Assembly (NCBI GenBank): GCA_009912175.1
Contig: WNDQ01000006.1
Location: 41,851 to 105,850 of the forward strand
DNA length: 64,000 nucleotides
Reading direction: 5' to 3'
DNA from: Paracidovorax wautersii
Lineage (GTDB): Bacteria > Pseudomonadota > Gammaproteobacteria > Burkholderiales > Burkholderiaceae_C
The notes under the pieces are model-generated. The model saw only the letters and a list, made by a program, of their open reading frames with translations. It was not told where the DNA came from and made no database searches. Of this stretch, positions 29,537-39,907 are shown in pieces. How positions within the stretch are numbered: position 1 is the first letter of the stretch; each line of letters starts with the position of its first letter. The translations under genes were made by a program, and so were the position numbers.

Positions 29537-29619
29537 ATTTTTCATCGCCGGGCCGCCCCAAGATGAAAAGCGTCCCCCTGGGGGACCGGGTCATCGCGCA
29601 GCGAGGGACCGAGGGGCCT
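29537..29619. repeat. Intergenic repeat, family 2, copy 1
   Basis: This 83-bp unit starts TTTTTCATCGCCGGGCCGCC, has CCCCCTGGGGG as a central palindrome, and ends CGAGGGACCGAGGGG. It is the first of two direct tandem copies between xerC and the LysR gene. Confidence 0.8.
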
Positions 29620-29703
29620 ATTTTTCATCGCCGGGCCGCCCCAAGATGGAAAAGCATCCCCGTGGGGGATCGGGTCATCGCGCAGCGAGGGACCGAGGGG
29701 TCA
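29620..29703. repeat. Intergenic repeat, family 2, copy 2
   Basis: This is the second tandem copy, differing from copy 1 by a few substitutions and one extra base. The central palindrome reads ATCCCCGTGGGGGAT here, with compensating changes on both arms compared with GTCCCCCTGGGGGAC in copy 1. Its end overlaps the stop codon of the LysR gene. Confidence 0.8.
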
Positions 29704-30603
29704 GTTCCACCGCGCCTCCACCATCACCACCAACGCCTGCGCGGGTGCCGACAGCCGCGCGCGTTCACGCATGACGAGCAGCAGCCGGCGCTGCGTGCGC
29801 ATGCCGGTGATCGGCAGCAGCCGCAGGCCGCGCGCCACCACGTGCGGCAGCGCGGCGGCGCGCGGCAGGATGGCGATGCCCAGGTCCTCGGCCACCATGT
29901 GGCACAGGGCGTCGAAGCTGCGCACCTGGATGCGCAGCTTCAGCGGCCGGCTCACGGACTCGGCCTCCGCCGCGACGCGGCGCATCAGCGAGGTCGAACG
30001 CGCCAGCCCGACAAGGTCGTGATCCAGCGCCTGGGCCAGGGCGACCGTGGACTGGGCGGCCACGGGGTGGCCCGGGGGCGCCACGAGCACGAGTTCATCG
30101 ACGTCGCAGACCAGGCTCTGCAGCCCTTCGAGCGGCGTGTTTTCGCCCACCACGGCCAGCTCCGCCGTGCCGCTGGAGACGGCGCGCGCCGCGTCCTCGC
30201 TGAGCGCGTCCTCCAGGTCGATGACGACACCGGGGTGCGCGGCCAGGTAGGCCCCGAGCAGCCGGGGCAGAAAACCCGCAAACGCCGAGGTGTTGGCCCA
30301 CAACCGCAACTGGCCGGCCGCGCCGCTGCGGAAATCGTCCATCGACAGCGCGAGCTGCTCCAGCCGCGCCACCACGTCGAGTGCGTGGCGGTACAGGCTC
30401 TGGCCGGCCGGCGTGGGCGTCACGCCGCGTTTGCCGCGCAGCAGCAAGGTTGTGGCGCAGTGCTGCTCCAGCTCGGCCATGCGCTTGCTCGCCGCCGCCA
30501 GCGAGATGCCGTGATGCGCCGCCCCGGCAGTCAGGCTGCCCGCCTCGACAACGGAGAGGTAGAGCCGCAGCGAAACCAAGTCGAATCGATGAAGGTTGAT
30601 CAT
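29701..30603 (-). CDS. LysR-family transcriptional regulator
   Basis: This 300-residue LTTR has an N-terminal winged helix-turn-helix (about 4-62, LRLYLSVVEAGSLTAGA with AAASKRMAELE as recognition helix) and the two-lobed effector domain from about 90. It is divergent from the Bug binding protein and maleate-isomerase genes, so it probably controls them in response to a dicarboxylate or aromatic breakdown product. Start ATG 30603; an alternative lies three codons upstream. Confidence 0.88.
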   Translation of the reverse strand: MINLHRFDLVSLRLYLSVVEAGSLTAGAAHHGISLAAASKRMAELEQHCATTLLLRGKRGVTPTPAGQSLYRHALDVVARLEQLALSMDDFRSGAAGQLRLWANTSAFAGFLPRLLGAYLAAHPGVVIDLEDALSEDAARAVSSGTAELAVVGENTPLEGLQSLVCDVDELVLVAPPGHPVAAQSTVALAQALDHDLVGLARSTSLMRRVAAEAESVSRPLKLRIQVRSFDALCHMVAEDLGIAILPRAAALPHVVARGLRLLPITGMRTQRRLLLVMRERARLSAPAQALVVMVEARWN

Positions 30604-30729
30604 GAGAAGCAATCCTCAACGTAACGCGAAGGGTAAGTCAACGAGATGCGGCTGTACGGGCGGCCAGGACGCCGGAAGAATCGGTGGCGCGACCCATACC
30701 AAAGACCACAAAGACCGGAGACAAATTTC

Positions 30730-31716
30730 ATGGCCTTCTCACGCTCATCCCTGACCACATCGTTCGCGCTGGCCGCAAGCGTCTGCCTCGCGGCGCCCCT
30801 CGCCCTGGCGCAGCCAGCGGACTTTCCAACCAAGAGCATCACCCTGGTCGTGCCCAACCCGCCCGGCGGCGTGGTGGACACGGCCGCGCGGCTGGCCGCC
30901 GACCCGCTCGGGCGCCTGCTCGGCCAGCCCCTGGTGGTGGACAACCGCGGCGGCGCCAGCGGCAACATCGCGTATCAGCAGGTGGCCCGCTCGCCCCACG
31001 ACGGCTACACGCTGCTGGCGTCCTACTCCGCCTACCACGTGGGCAATCCGTCCCTGTTCGCCAAGCTGCCCTGGGCCCAGTCCGACCTCGAACCCGTGGG
31101 CCTGATCGTGGCCGCGACCAACGTGATCGCCGTCCACCCCTCGGTCCCCGCGGCCAACCTGCAGGAGTTCATCGCCTACCTGCGCAAGAACCCCGGCACC
31201 GTCAACTACGCCTCGCAGGGCAGCGGCTCGCTGTCGCACGTGGGCACGGAATTGTTCGCGCAGACCACGGGCACAAAGATCACCCACGTGCCCTACAAGG
31301 GCTCGGGCCCCGCCATCCAGGACGTCCTGGGCGGACAGGTGCAGATGTTCATCACCACGCCGCCGTCGGTGATGGGCCACGTGCGCAGCGGCCGGCTCAA
31401 GGCCCTGGCGGTGACCAGCAAGACGCGCCACCCCATGCTGCCCGACGTGCCGACGACGGCCGAGGCCGGGCTGCCGGGCTTCGAGCTGGAAGCCTGGGTC
31501 GGCCTGTTCGCCCCCAAGGGCACGCCGCCCGACGTGGTCAACCGGCTTTCCAGCAGCCTGAAGACCGCGCTGGCAGCGCCCGAAACCTTGCCGCGCGCAC
31601 AGGCCCAGGGCGTGGAGCCGCGTTACCTCGACCCCGTGGCCCTGGCCGCGCTGGTACAGCGCGACACCGCGTACTGGGGCCAGATCATCAAGGCCAACAA
31701 CATCTCCGGCGATTGA
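30730..31716 (+). CDS. Bug/TctC-family periplasmic substrate-binding protein
   Basis: The 328-residue protein has a cleavable signal peptide (cleavage after ALA near residue 27). It carries the tripartite tricarboxylate transporter binding-protein pattern: ITLVVPNPPGGVVDTAAR, VVDNRGGASGNIA, THVPYKGSGPAIQDVLGGQV and PDVPTTAEAGLPG. Such proteins bind carboxylates in the periplasm. No TctA/TctB membrane genes are next to it, so it must share a permease encoded elsewhere or act as a sensor. It is 44 bp upstream of a maleate isomerase gene, which suggests maleate or a precursor as ligand. Confidence 0.9.
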   Translation: MAFSRSSLTTSFALAASVCLAAPLALAQPADFPTKSITLVVPNPPGGVVDTAARLAADPLGRLLGQPLVVDNRGGASGNIAYQQVARSPHDGYTLLASYSAYHVGNPSLFAKLPWAQSDLEPVGLIVAATNVIAVHPSVPAANLQEFIAYLRKNPGTVNYASQGSGSLSHVGTELFAQTTGTKITHVPYKGSGPAIQDVLGGQVQMFITTPPSVMGHVRSGRLKALAVTSKTRHPMLPDVPTTAEAGLPGFELEAWVGLFAPKGTPPDVVNRLSSSLKTALAAPETLPRAQAQGVEPRYLDPVALAALVQRDTAYWGQIIKANNISGD

Positions 31717-31760
31717 CCGACCCGAGCGGCGTCGCCGCTCCCCTTTTTCCTGCGCAGTCC

Positions 31761-32534
31761 ATGGACACCCGAATGACCCATCGCCCCACTCCCTACCGCA
31801 TCGGGCAGATCGTGCCCAGCTCCAACACCACGATGGAGACCGAGATCCCGGCCATCCTGCGTGCGCGCGAGGCCGGCCAGCCCGAACGTTTCACCTTCCA
31901 CGCCAGCCGCATGCGCATGAAGAACGTGACCCGGGAAGAACTGGCCGCCATGGACGCCGACAGCGACCGCTGCGCGCTGGAGCTGTCGGACGCGCGCGTG
32001 GACGTGCTGGGCTACGCCTGCCTGGTGGCGATCATGAGCATGGGCCGCGGCTACCACCGCATCTCCGAGCAGCGGCTGCACCAGCGCACCGTGGACAACG
32101 CCGCGCCCGCGCCCGTGGTCACCAGTGCCGGCGCGCTGGTGGACGGCCTCAAGGCCATCGGCGCCAAAAAGGTCTCGATCCTGGCGCCCTACATGAAGCC
32201 GCTGACCGCGCTGGTGATCGACTACATCGAGCACGAGGGCATCGAGGTGGTGGACAGCCTCTCGCTGGAAATCGCGGACAACCTGGAAGTCGGCCGCCAG
32301 GACCCGCGTGCGCCGATCGAGATCACCCGCAAACTCAAGACCACGGGTGTGGATGCGATCGTGGCCTCGGCCTGCGTGCAGATGCCTTCGCTGCCTTCCG
32401 TGCAGCCGATCGAGGACCGCGTGGGGCTGCCGGTGATTTCTTCCTCGGTCGCCACCGCCTACATGATGCTCAAGCGCCTGGGGCTGAGCACTGCCGTGCC
32501 GGGGTTTGGAGCCCTGCTGTCCGGCAGGTTCTGA
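31761..32534 (+). CDS. Maleate cis-trans isomerase (Asp/Glu racemase superfamily)
   Basis: The 257-residue protein has IGQIVPSSNTTMETE near the start and two cysteines in family positions, YACLVA near residue 86 and SACVQMPSL near 203. Together these are the hallmark of maleate isomerase, which turns maleate into fumarate. The related arylmalonate decarboxylase lacks this Asn/Cys pattern, so isomerase is preferred. ATG 31773 is an alternative start. With the LysR and Bug genes it forms a small catabolic cassette, typical of nicotinate or gentisate-type pathways ending in maleate. Confidence 0.85.
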   Translation: MDTRMTHRPTPYRIGQIVPSSNTTMETEIPAILRAREAGQPERFTFHASRMRMKNVTREELAAMDADSDRCALELSDARVDVLGYACLVAIMSMGRGYHRISEQRLHQRTVDNAAPAPVVTSAGALVDGLKAIGAKKVSILAPYMKPLTALVIDYIEHEGIEVVDSLSLEIADNLEVGRQDPRAPIEITRKLKTTGVDAIVASACVQMPSLPSVQPIEDRVGLPVISSSVATAYMMLKRLGLSTAVPGFGALLSGRF

Positions 32535-32536
32535 GT

Positions 32537-33223
32537 TCAGGCCAGCAGCCGCGACAGGCTGGCCGTGGCCAGCGCCGACAGGCGCGCCAGGAAGTCGGTG
32601 CCCAGCTCGGCGTCAAAACGCTGCGGGTCGGGCGAGGCCAGCACGATCAGGCCGAAGGCCGGGGCCAGGGGCGCAGCGTCGTCCGACGCCTGCGGCTCGG
32701 CCAGGCGCAGCGGCAGCAGCGCCACCGACTGCACGGCGGCCGGGTCGGGCAACCAGCCCACGGCCTCGAAACCGGTGTTGGGGCCCACATAGGGTTTGAG
32801 CAGCGCGGCGGCCTGGCTCTTGGCGCCGTCGCTCACGCCTTGCGCGTAGGGCGCGGCAGCGTCGGCCACGCCCCACAGGCGCAGCGCCGCGGCCGGCACG
32901 TCAAAACGCTGCTGCAGCTCGGCCAGAAGCACGCCTGGCAGGTCGGCCGTGCGGCGCGTGCGCAGCAGTGCCTGGGCCCATTGTTCGAGCCGCAGATCAA
33001 GCCGGCCGTTGTCGCGGCCGTTGCGGATCAGCTCGGCCATCTTCAGCTCCAACTGCTTGATCTTGTCGCGCAGCAGCTCGGCCTGGCGCTCCTGCAGGCT
33101 GACCGCGCGGTGGCTGTGCGGGCTGGTCAGTTGCACGGCCGACAGCAGTTCGGCGTGGCGCGCGAAAAAATCCGGCGTGTTGTAGAGGAAATGGGCGATG
33201 TCGTCTTCGGTGATGGGGTTCAT
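32537..33223 (-). CDS. DUF484 family protein
   Basis: The 228-residue protein has the DUF484 pattern: an N-terminal segment EDDIAHFLYNTPDFFARH, a coiled-coil stretch (SLQERQAELLRDKIKQLELKMAELI, here about residues 42-66) and a GAF-like C-terminal half. Its function is unknown. In many proteobacteria the gene lies between dapF and xerC (yigA in E. coli). Here it is alone, converging with the maleate isomerase gene with 2 bp between the stops. Confidence 0.88.
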   Translation of the reverse strand: MNPITEDDIAHFLYNTPDFFARHAELLSAVQLTSPHSHRAVSLQERQAELLRDKIKQLELKMAELIRNGRDNGRLDLRLEQWAQALLRTRRTADLPGVLLAELQQRFDVPAAALRLWGVADAAAPYAQGVSDGAKSQAAALLKPYVGPNTGFEAVGWLPDPAAVQSVALLPLRLAEPQASDDAAPLAPAFGLIVLASPDPQRFDAELGTDFLARLSALATASLSRLLA

Positions 33224-33330
33224 GCGTGTCGGCGGCCCGGTGGCCCAAAAGCGAGATGAAGCGAGATGGCTTGCAGCATACGCCATCACGTCCGGCCCGC
33301 ACAGCCCGCCCGCAGGCCCGCGGCGCCGGT

Positions 33331-35093
<1,763 letters not shown>

Positions 35094-35097
<4 letters not shown>

Positions 35098-36056
35098 TGC
35101 AGCTTGGGGTTGAGTGCGTCGCGCAGCCAGTCCCCGACCAGGTTGACCGACAGCGCCAGCGCCAGCAGCGTGAGCGCCGGGTACAGCAGGATCCACCATT
35201 CGCCCGAGAACAGAAAGCCCTGGCCGATGCGGATCAGCGTGCCCAGCGAGGGCTCGGTGGGCGGCAGGCCCACGCCCAGGTAGGACAGCGTGGACTCGGT
35301 GACGATGGCCAGCGCGAAGCTGATGGTGGCGATCACCAGCACGGGCGCGGCCAGGTTGGGCAGGATGTGGCGCGCCAGGATGGCCGTGCGCGAGCGGCCG
35401 ATCAGCCGCGCGGCCGCCACGTAGTCCTTCTGTTTTTCCACCATCACGGCGCCGCGCACGGTGCGCGCGTACTGCACCCAGTCCGACAGCGCGATCGCCA
35501 CCACGATCACGTAGACCGCCATGTCGTCGCGGTAGCCCGCCGGCAGGATGCCGCGCGCGATGCCGAAGATCAGCAGCGCCACCAGCAGCACCGGGAAGGT
35601 GAGCTGCACGTCGGCGATGCGCATGACCGCGCTGTCGAACCAGCCGCCGAAGTAGCCGGCCGCCATGCCCAACGGCACGCCGATCAGCAGCGACAGCAGC
35701 ACGGCCGACACGCCCACGGCCACCGACATGCGCAGGCCGTAGACGATGGCCGAGAACACGTCGCGCCCCTGGTCATCCGCGCCCAGCAGGTAACGCGCGC
35801 CCGACAGGCCCTCCTGCGTGGGCCGCGTGAAGGCGTCGAGCAGCTCGAGCGTGGCCGGGTCGTAGGGGTTCTGCACGGCCAGCCAGGGCGCCAGCAGTGC
35901 GGCCAGCAAGGACAGGACGAGCACGACCGAGGAGACCTGCGCGATGCGCGAGCCGGCCCAGCTGCGCAGCACGGGCGAATCGGACTGGCGCCAGGAGCGG
36001 CGGCGGGCCAGCCCGTCGGGGTCGGCATGGGAAGAAGAGGAAGACTTGGCGTTCAT
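35094..36056 (-). CDS. ABC transporter permease, DppC type
   Basis: The 320-residue inner-membrane protein has about six membrane spans and the DppC-type N-terminal sequence (LLGADDQGRDVFSAIVYGLR). The EAA-loop region is seen as DYVAAARLIGRSRTAILARHILPN. A TTG six bases further upstream is possible, but ATG 36056 is preferred. It pairs with the DppB-type permease, whose gene ends 20 bp upstream. Confidence 0.93.
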
Positions 36057-36075
36057 CGGCAATCCGGTTACGGGA

Positions 36076-37041
36076 TCAGCCCCGGCGCAGGCGCGGGTCG
36101 ACCAGCAGGTACAGCAGGTCGACCAGGAAGTTGATGCTCACGTAGAGCACGGCGATCAGCAGCAGGTAAGCCGCGATCACGGGCACGTCCACCGCCTGGA
36201 TGGACGAGATGAACAGCAGGCCCACGCCGGGCCACTGGAACACCGTCTCGGTCACGATGGCAAAGGCGATCAGCGAGCCGATCTGCAGGCCGGCGATGGT
36301 GATCACCGGAATCAGCGTGTTGCGCAGCGCGTAGCCGTAGTGGATGCGGCGCTCCGGCAGGCCGCGCGCCCGCGCAAAACGGATGTGGTCGGCGCGCAGT
36401 GTCTCCAGCATCTCGGCGCGCACCAGCCGCATGATGAGCGTGAGTTTAAAAAAGCCCAGCGTGAACGCCGGCATGAGCAGCGAGGCCCAGCCCGAAGCCG
36501 TCAGCAGCCCGGTCTGCCAGCCGCCGATGTTCACCGTCTGCCCGCGCCCGAACGAGGGCAGCCAGCGCAGCTCGACCGCGAACAGGTAGATGAGCCCGAT
36601 GCCGATCAGAAAGGTGGGCAGCGACACGCCGACCAGCGAGGTCGCCATGATGCCGCGCGAGAGCCAGCTCTGGCGCCGGATGGCGGTGTACACCCCGAGC
36701 ACGACGCCCCCGACGACCGAGAACGTGGCGGCCACCAGCGCCAGCTCGAGCGTGGCGGGCAGGCGCTCGGTGATCACCTCGACCACCGGGCGGCGCAGCC
36801 GGTACGAGACGCCGAAGTCGCCCTGCACCGCGCGGCGCAGGTAGCCGAGGTATTGCTCGGGCACCGGCCGGTCGAAGCCCCGGCTGGCCATCATGGCCTG
36901 GCGCTCCTGCACCGAGGCGTCCTCGCTCAGCAGGCTGACGGTCGGGTCGCCGATGTAGCGGAACACCACGAAGGCGATGAAGGACACCACCAGCAGGACC
37001 AGCACGGACTGGCCGAGCCGGCGCAGGATCTGAATCAGCAT
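36076..37041 (-). CDS. ABC transporter permease, DppB type
   Basis: The 321-residue protein starts LIQILRRLGQSVLVLLVVSF, has six predicted membrane spans, and carries the EAA-loop pattern ADHIRFARARGLPERRIHYGYALRN. This is the DppB/OppB half of a peptide/nickel-family importer. The gene begins 15 bp after the binding-protein stop, so the four transport genes (binding protein, DppB, DppC, fused ATPase) form one minus-strand operon. Confidence 0.93.
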   Translation of the reverse strand: MLIQILRRLGQSVLVLLVVSFIAFVVFRYIGDPTVSLLSEDASVQERQAMMASRGFDRPVPEQYLGYLRRAVQGDFGVSYRLRRPVVEVITERLPATLELALVAATFSVVGGVVLGVYTAIRRQSWLSRGIMATSLVGVSLPTFLIGIGLIYLFAVELRWLPSFGRGQTVNIGGWQTGLLTASGWASLLMPAFTLGFFKLTLIMRLVRAEMLETLRADHIRFARARGLPERRIHYGYALRNTLIPVITIAGLQIGSLIAFAIVTETVFQWPGVGLLFISSIQAVDVPVIAAYLLLIAVLYVSINFLVDLLYLLVDPRLRRG

Positions 37042-37056
37042 GGAACGCGCGCCCGT

Positions 37057-38664
37057 TTACTTGGCGCCGACCTTCACGTTCTTGAAGAAGACGTAGTTCA
37101 TCGGGTCGATCGGAATGTCGAGCGTGCGCTTCATCGCGTAATGCAGCACCTGGTTGTGCAGCGGGATGTAGATCTGCTCCTTCTGCACCACGCTCCAGAT
37201 GTCATGCAGCGTCGCGTCGCGCTTGGCCACGTCGCTTTCCGAGGACAGCGACAGGATCTGGCGGTCGAGCGCCGGGTTGCTGTAGCGCGTGGCGTTGGTC
37301 GCGCCACGCCCGTCCTTGCCGCGCGTGTAGACCAGGTAGTCGAAGATGTAGGCCGAGTCGAAGGTCGGCACGCCCCAGCCGAACAGGTAGAAGTCGGTGT
37401 CGGCCGAGTTGATGGCGGCCGAGTGCAGTGCAATGGGCCGTGCCGCCACGGTCGCCTTCACGCCGATGCGGCCGAGGAAACCCGACAGCGCCGTGCAGAT
37501 CGCCTCGTCGTTGACGTAGCGGTCGTTGGGGCAATGCAGCGTGATGCCGAAGCCATTCGGGTAGCCGGCGTCGGCCAGCAGTTTCTTGGCCTGGTTGGCA
37601 TCGGGCTTGGGGTATTGGTCGAAGGCTTTTTCGTAGCCGTGCACGAAGGGCGGCGAGATGATGCCCGCGGGCTGCGACATGCCGCGCATGACGGCGCGTT
37701 TGATCGCGTCGCGGTCGATGGCCAGGTTGAAGGCCTGGCGCACACGCGGGTCGGCCAGCGGGTTCTTGTCCTTGACGTCAGCGTACTTGAGCGGCTCGGC
37801 ACCCACGTTCAGGCCCAGGAAGATGGTGCGGTTCTCCGCCCCTTCGTTGACGCGCAGCGACTGCGTGCCCTGCAGCCGCGCAATGTCCTGCACCGGCACG
37901 TCCTGCAGGAAGTCGACCTCGCCCGACAGCAGCGCGGCCACGCGCGTGGCCGGCGACTTGATGGGCAGGAACACCAGCTCGGTCACCTGCAGCGGCACCT
38001 GGCCCTTGCCCCAGTAGTCCGGGAACAGCTTGAGCACGGTGCGCGCGTCCTGCTCGCGCGAGGCCAGCACGTAGGGGCCGGTGCCGTTGACGTTGCGGGT
38101 GTAGTGGTTCTCGACGGCGCTCTTTTCGTCCTGCGGCAGCTCGGCCTTGTTGGCCTTGGACCAGGCCGCGTTGACGATGAAGATGTTGACCAGGTTGTCC
38201 GGCAGGATCAGGTTGGGGCCCTTGGTCTTGATCTGGACGGTCAGGTTGTCGCTCGCGCTGATCTTCTCAATGGATGCCAACAGCGACTTGAAACCCGACG
38301 ACGGCGCCATGGCGCGCTCCAGCGAGAACACCACGTCGTCGGCTGTCAGCGTCGCGCCGTTGTGGAACTTGACGCCCGGGCGCAGCTTGAATTCCCAGAC
38401 CGTGGGATCGGACGTGAGCTTCCACGTGGTGGCCAGCGCCGGAATCAGCTTGCCCTGAATGTCGCGCAGCACCAGCGGCTCGTAGAGCTGGTGCGAGACG
38501 TTGATGTTGGTGCCCGTGTTGACCGAGTGCGGGTCCAGCGTGGCCGCGTCCGACGAGCGCGACCAGCGCACCGTCTCGGCCGACGCCAGCGGGACCGTGC
38601 CGGCGGCAGCGGTGAAACACAGGGCAGCGGCCAGCAGGCGCAGCTTGAGGGTGAGCGTCGTCAT
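37057..38664 (-). CDS. ABC transporter substrate-binding protein, family 5
   Basis: The 535-residue periplasmic protein has a signal peptide (cleavage after ASA near residue 27) and family 5 features such as WEFKLRPGVKFHNGATLTADDV. The ligand could be a peptide, a sugar acid, nickel or another small organic molecule; the sequence does not settle which. A GGAGAT ribosome-binding site lies 8 bp before ATG 38664. An in-frame extension upstream to 38793 is Cys/Arg/Pro-rich and rejected. Confidence 0.92.
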   Translation of the reverse strand: MTTLTLKLRLLAAALCFTAAAGTVPLASAETVRWSRSSDAATLDPHSVNTGTNINVSHQLYEPLVLRDIQGKLIPALATTWKLTSDPTVWEFKLRPGVKFHNGATLTADDVVFSLERAMAPSSGFKSLLASIEKISASDNLTVQIKTKGPNLILPDNLVNIFIVNAAWSKANKAELPQDEKSAVENHYTRNVNGTGPYVLASREQDARTVLKLFPDYWGKGQVPLQVTELVFLPIKSPATRVAALLSGEVDFLQDVPVQDIARLQGTQSLRVNEGAENRTIFLGLNVGAEPLKYADVKDKNPLADPRVRQAFNLAIDRDAIKRAVMRGMSQPAGIISPPFVHGYEKAFDQYPKPDANQAKKLLADAGYPNGFGITLHCPNDRYVNDEAICTALSGFLGRIGVKATVAARPIALHSAAINSADTDFYLFGWGVPTFDSAYIFDYLVYTRGKDGRGATNATRYSNPALDRQILSLSSESDVAKRDATLHDIWSVVQKEQIYIPLHNQVLHYAMKRTLDIPIDPMNYVFFKNVKVGAK

Positions 38665-38879
38665 CTTTCGATCTCCGGATCGGGTTGGCCGGGCGGCCAA
38701 GGCGGGGGAAGGAAAGGCAAGGCGCTCGCATGGCCCCGCCCCACGGACGAACGGGCACGGCACAGCCACGCTGCGGCAGCGACACTCACCCATTCTTGCT
38801 GGCGAAGATAACCGAAAAAATGGCCCGCCCGGCGAACGAAAGCCCGAAAAAACGGCACGGGCCGGCGGTCCAGAACGAC

Positions 38880-38900
38880 GAAGCCCGCGGCGCGGGCTTC
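38880..38900 (-). terminator. Strong hairpin downstream of dapF
   Basis: GAAGCCCGC at 38880-38888 pairs perfectly with GCGGGCTTC at 38892-38900. It lies 27 bp after the dapF stop and may end its transcript. However, on the minus strand the T-run precedes the stem rather than following it, so it is not a textbook terminator. Confidence 0.4.
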
Positions 38901-38926
38901 GGAAAAAAACAGGCGCGGCGAACCGA

Positions 38927-39811
38927 TCAGAAGTCCGGCACGTCGATCTCGCCCGTGAAGACGGTCTGCGCCGGCCCGGTCATGAGCACGGCGTCGCCCT
39001 CGTGGCCGGACCATTCGATGGTCAGATGGCCACCGCGGGTTTCCACCTCGACCTCGCCGTCGAGCAGGCCGGCGCGAATGCCGGCCACCACCGCGGCGCA
39101 CGCGCCCGTGCCGCAGGCCAGGGTCTCGCCCGCGCCGCGTTCGTAGACCCGCAGGCGGATGTGGCCACGGTCGACGATCTGCATGAAGCCGACGTTCACA
39201 CGCTGGGGAAAGCGCGGGTGCGATTCGATCAGCGGGCCGATCTCGGCCACCAGCGCGGTGTCGACGTCGTCGACCCGGCGCACGGCATGCGGGTTGCCCA
39301 TGGACAGCACGGCCACGGGCACCACCACCTCCTCGCCCTGCAGCGTGAGGACCAGCGGCCAGCGCTGCCCGGCGCCCACCGGCTCGGGATGCAGGCCCTG
39401 GCCATCGAAGGGCACACGCTCCGTCGCAAAGACCGGGGCGCCCATGTCGACGGTCACGCGGCCGTCGTCGCGGCTGCGCAGCTCGATCACGCCGCTCTTG
39501 GTTTGCACACGCACGGCCTGGCGGTCGGTCAGACCCTGCTCGCGCACGTAGCGCACAAAGCAGCGCGCACCGTTGCCGCACTGCTCGACCTCGCCGCCAT
39601 CGGCATTGATGATGCGGTAGCTGAAATCGATGCCCGGCTCGGGCGACGGGCCGACGATCAGGATCTGGTCGGCGCCGATGCCGAAATGCCGGTCGGCCAG
39701 GAATTTGTACTGCAGCGGCGTGAGCGTCTTGCCCTGGAGCGGGCCGCGCGTTTCATCGAGCACGACAAAGTCGTTGCCCGCCCCTTGCATCTTCGTGAAT
39801 GACAATCGCAT
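38927..39811 (-). CDS. dapF: Diaminopimelate epimerase
   Basis: DapF converts LL- to meso-diaminopimelate for lysine and for MurE. The 294 residues hold the two active-site cysteines in family context: CGNGARC (near 80) and ACGTGACA (near 235). The start [17 protein letters not shown] is canonical, ATG 39811. The gene usually leads into DUF484 and xerC. Here the ABC transporter operon occupies the position directly downstream. Confidence 0.97.
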   Translation of the reverse strand: MRLSFTKMQGAGNDFVVLDETRGPLQGKTLTPLQYKFLADRHFGIGADQILIVGPSPEPGIDFSYRIINADGGEVEQCGNGARCFVRYVREQGLTDRQAVRVQTKSGVIELRSRDDGRVTVDMGAPVFATERVPFDGQGLHPEPVGAGQRWPLVLTLQGEEVVVPVAVLSMGNPHAVRRVDDVDTALVAEIGPLIESHPRFPQRVNVGFMQIVDRGHIRLRVYERGAGETLACGTGACAAVVAGIRAGLLDGEVEVETRGGHLTIEWSGHEGDAVLMTGPAQTVFTGEIDVPDF

Positions 39812-39907
39812 CCCGCAATTATCCTCCCACCGGCGCCGGCCTGCCCAAGCCCCATCGGGTTTGCCACAAGGCTGGCGCCACAAGGCGGCGGGCAGAATCA
39901 TCCGTAT

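Noticed and set aside
35944..38811. Plus-strand frame of about 950 codons opposite the ABC transporter genes
   Set aside because: It is an antisense shadow of well-supported minus-strand permease and binding-protein genes; its Arg/Gln/His-rich composition fits no family.
38880..38910. GAAGCCCGC/GCGGGCTTC hairpin as a terminator on the plus strand
   Set aside because: On the plus strand it is followed by A residues, not T, and no plus-strand gene ends there.
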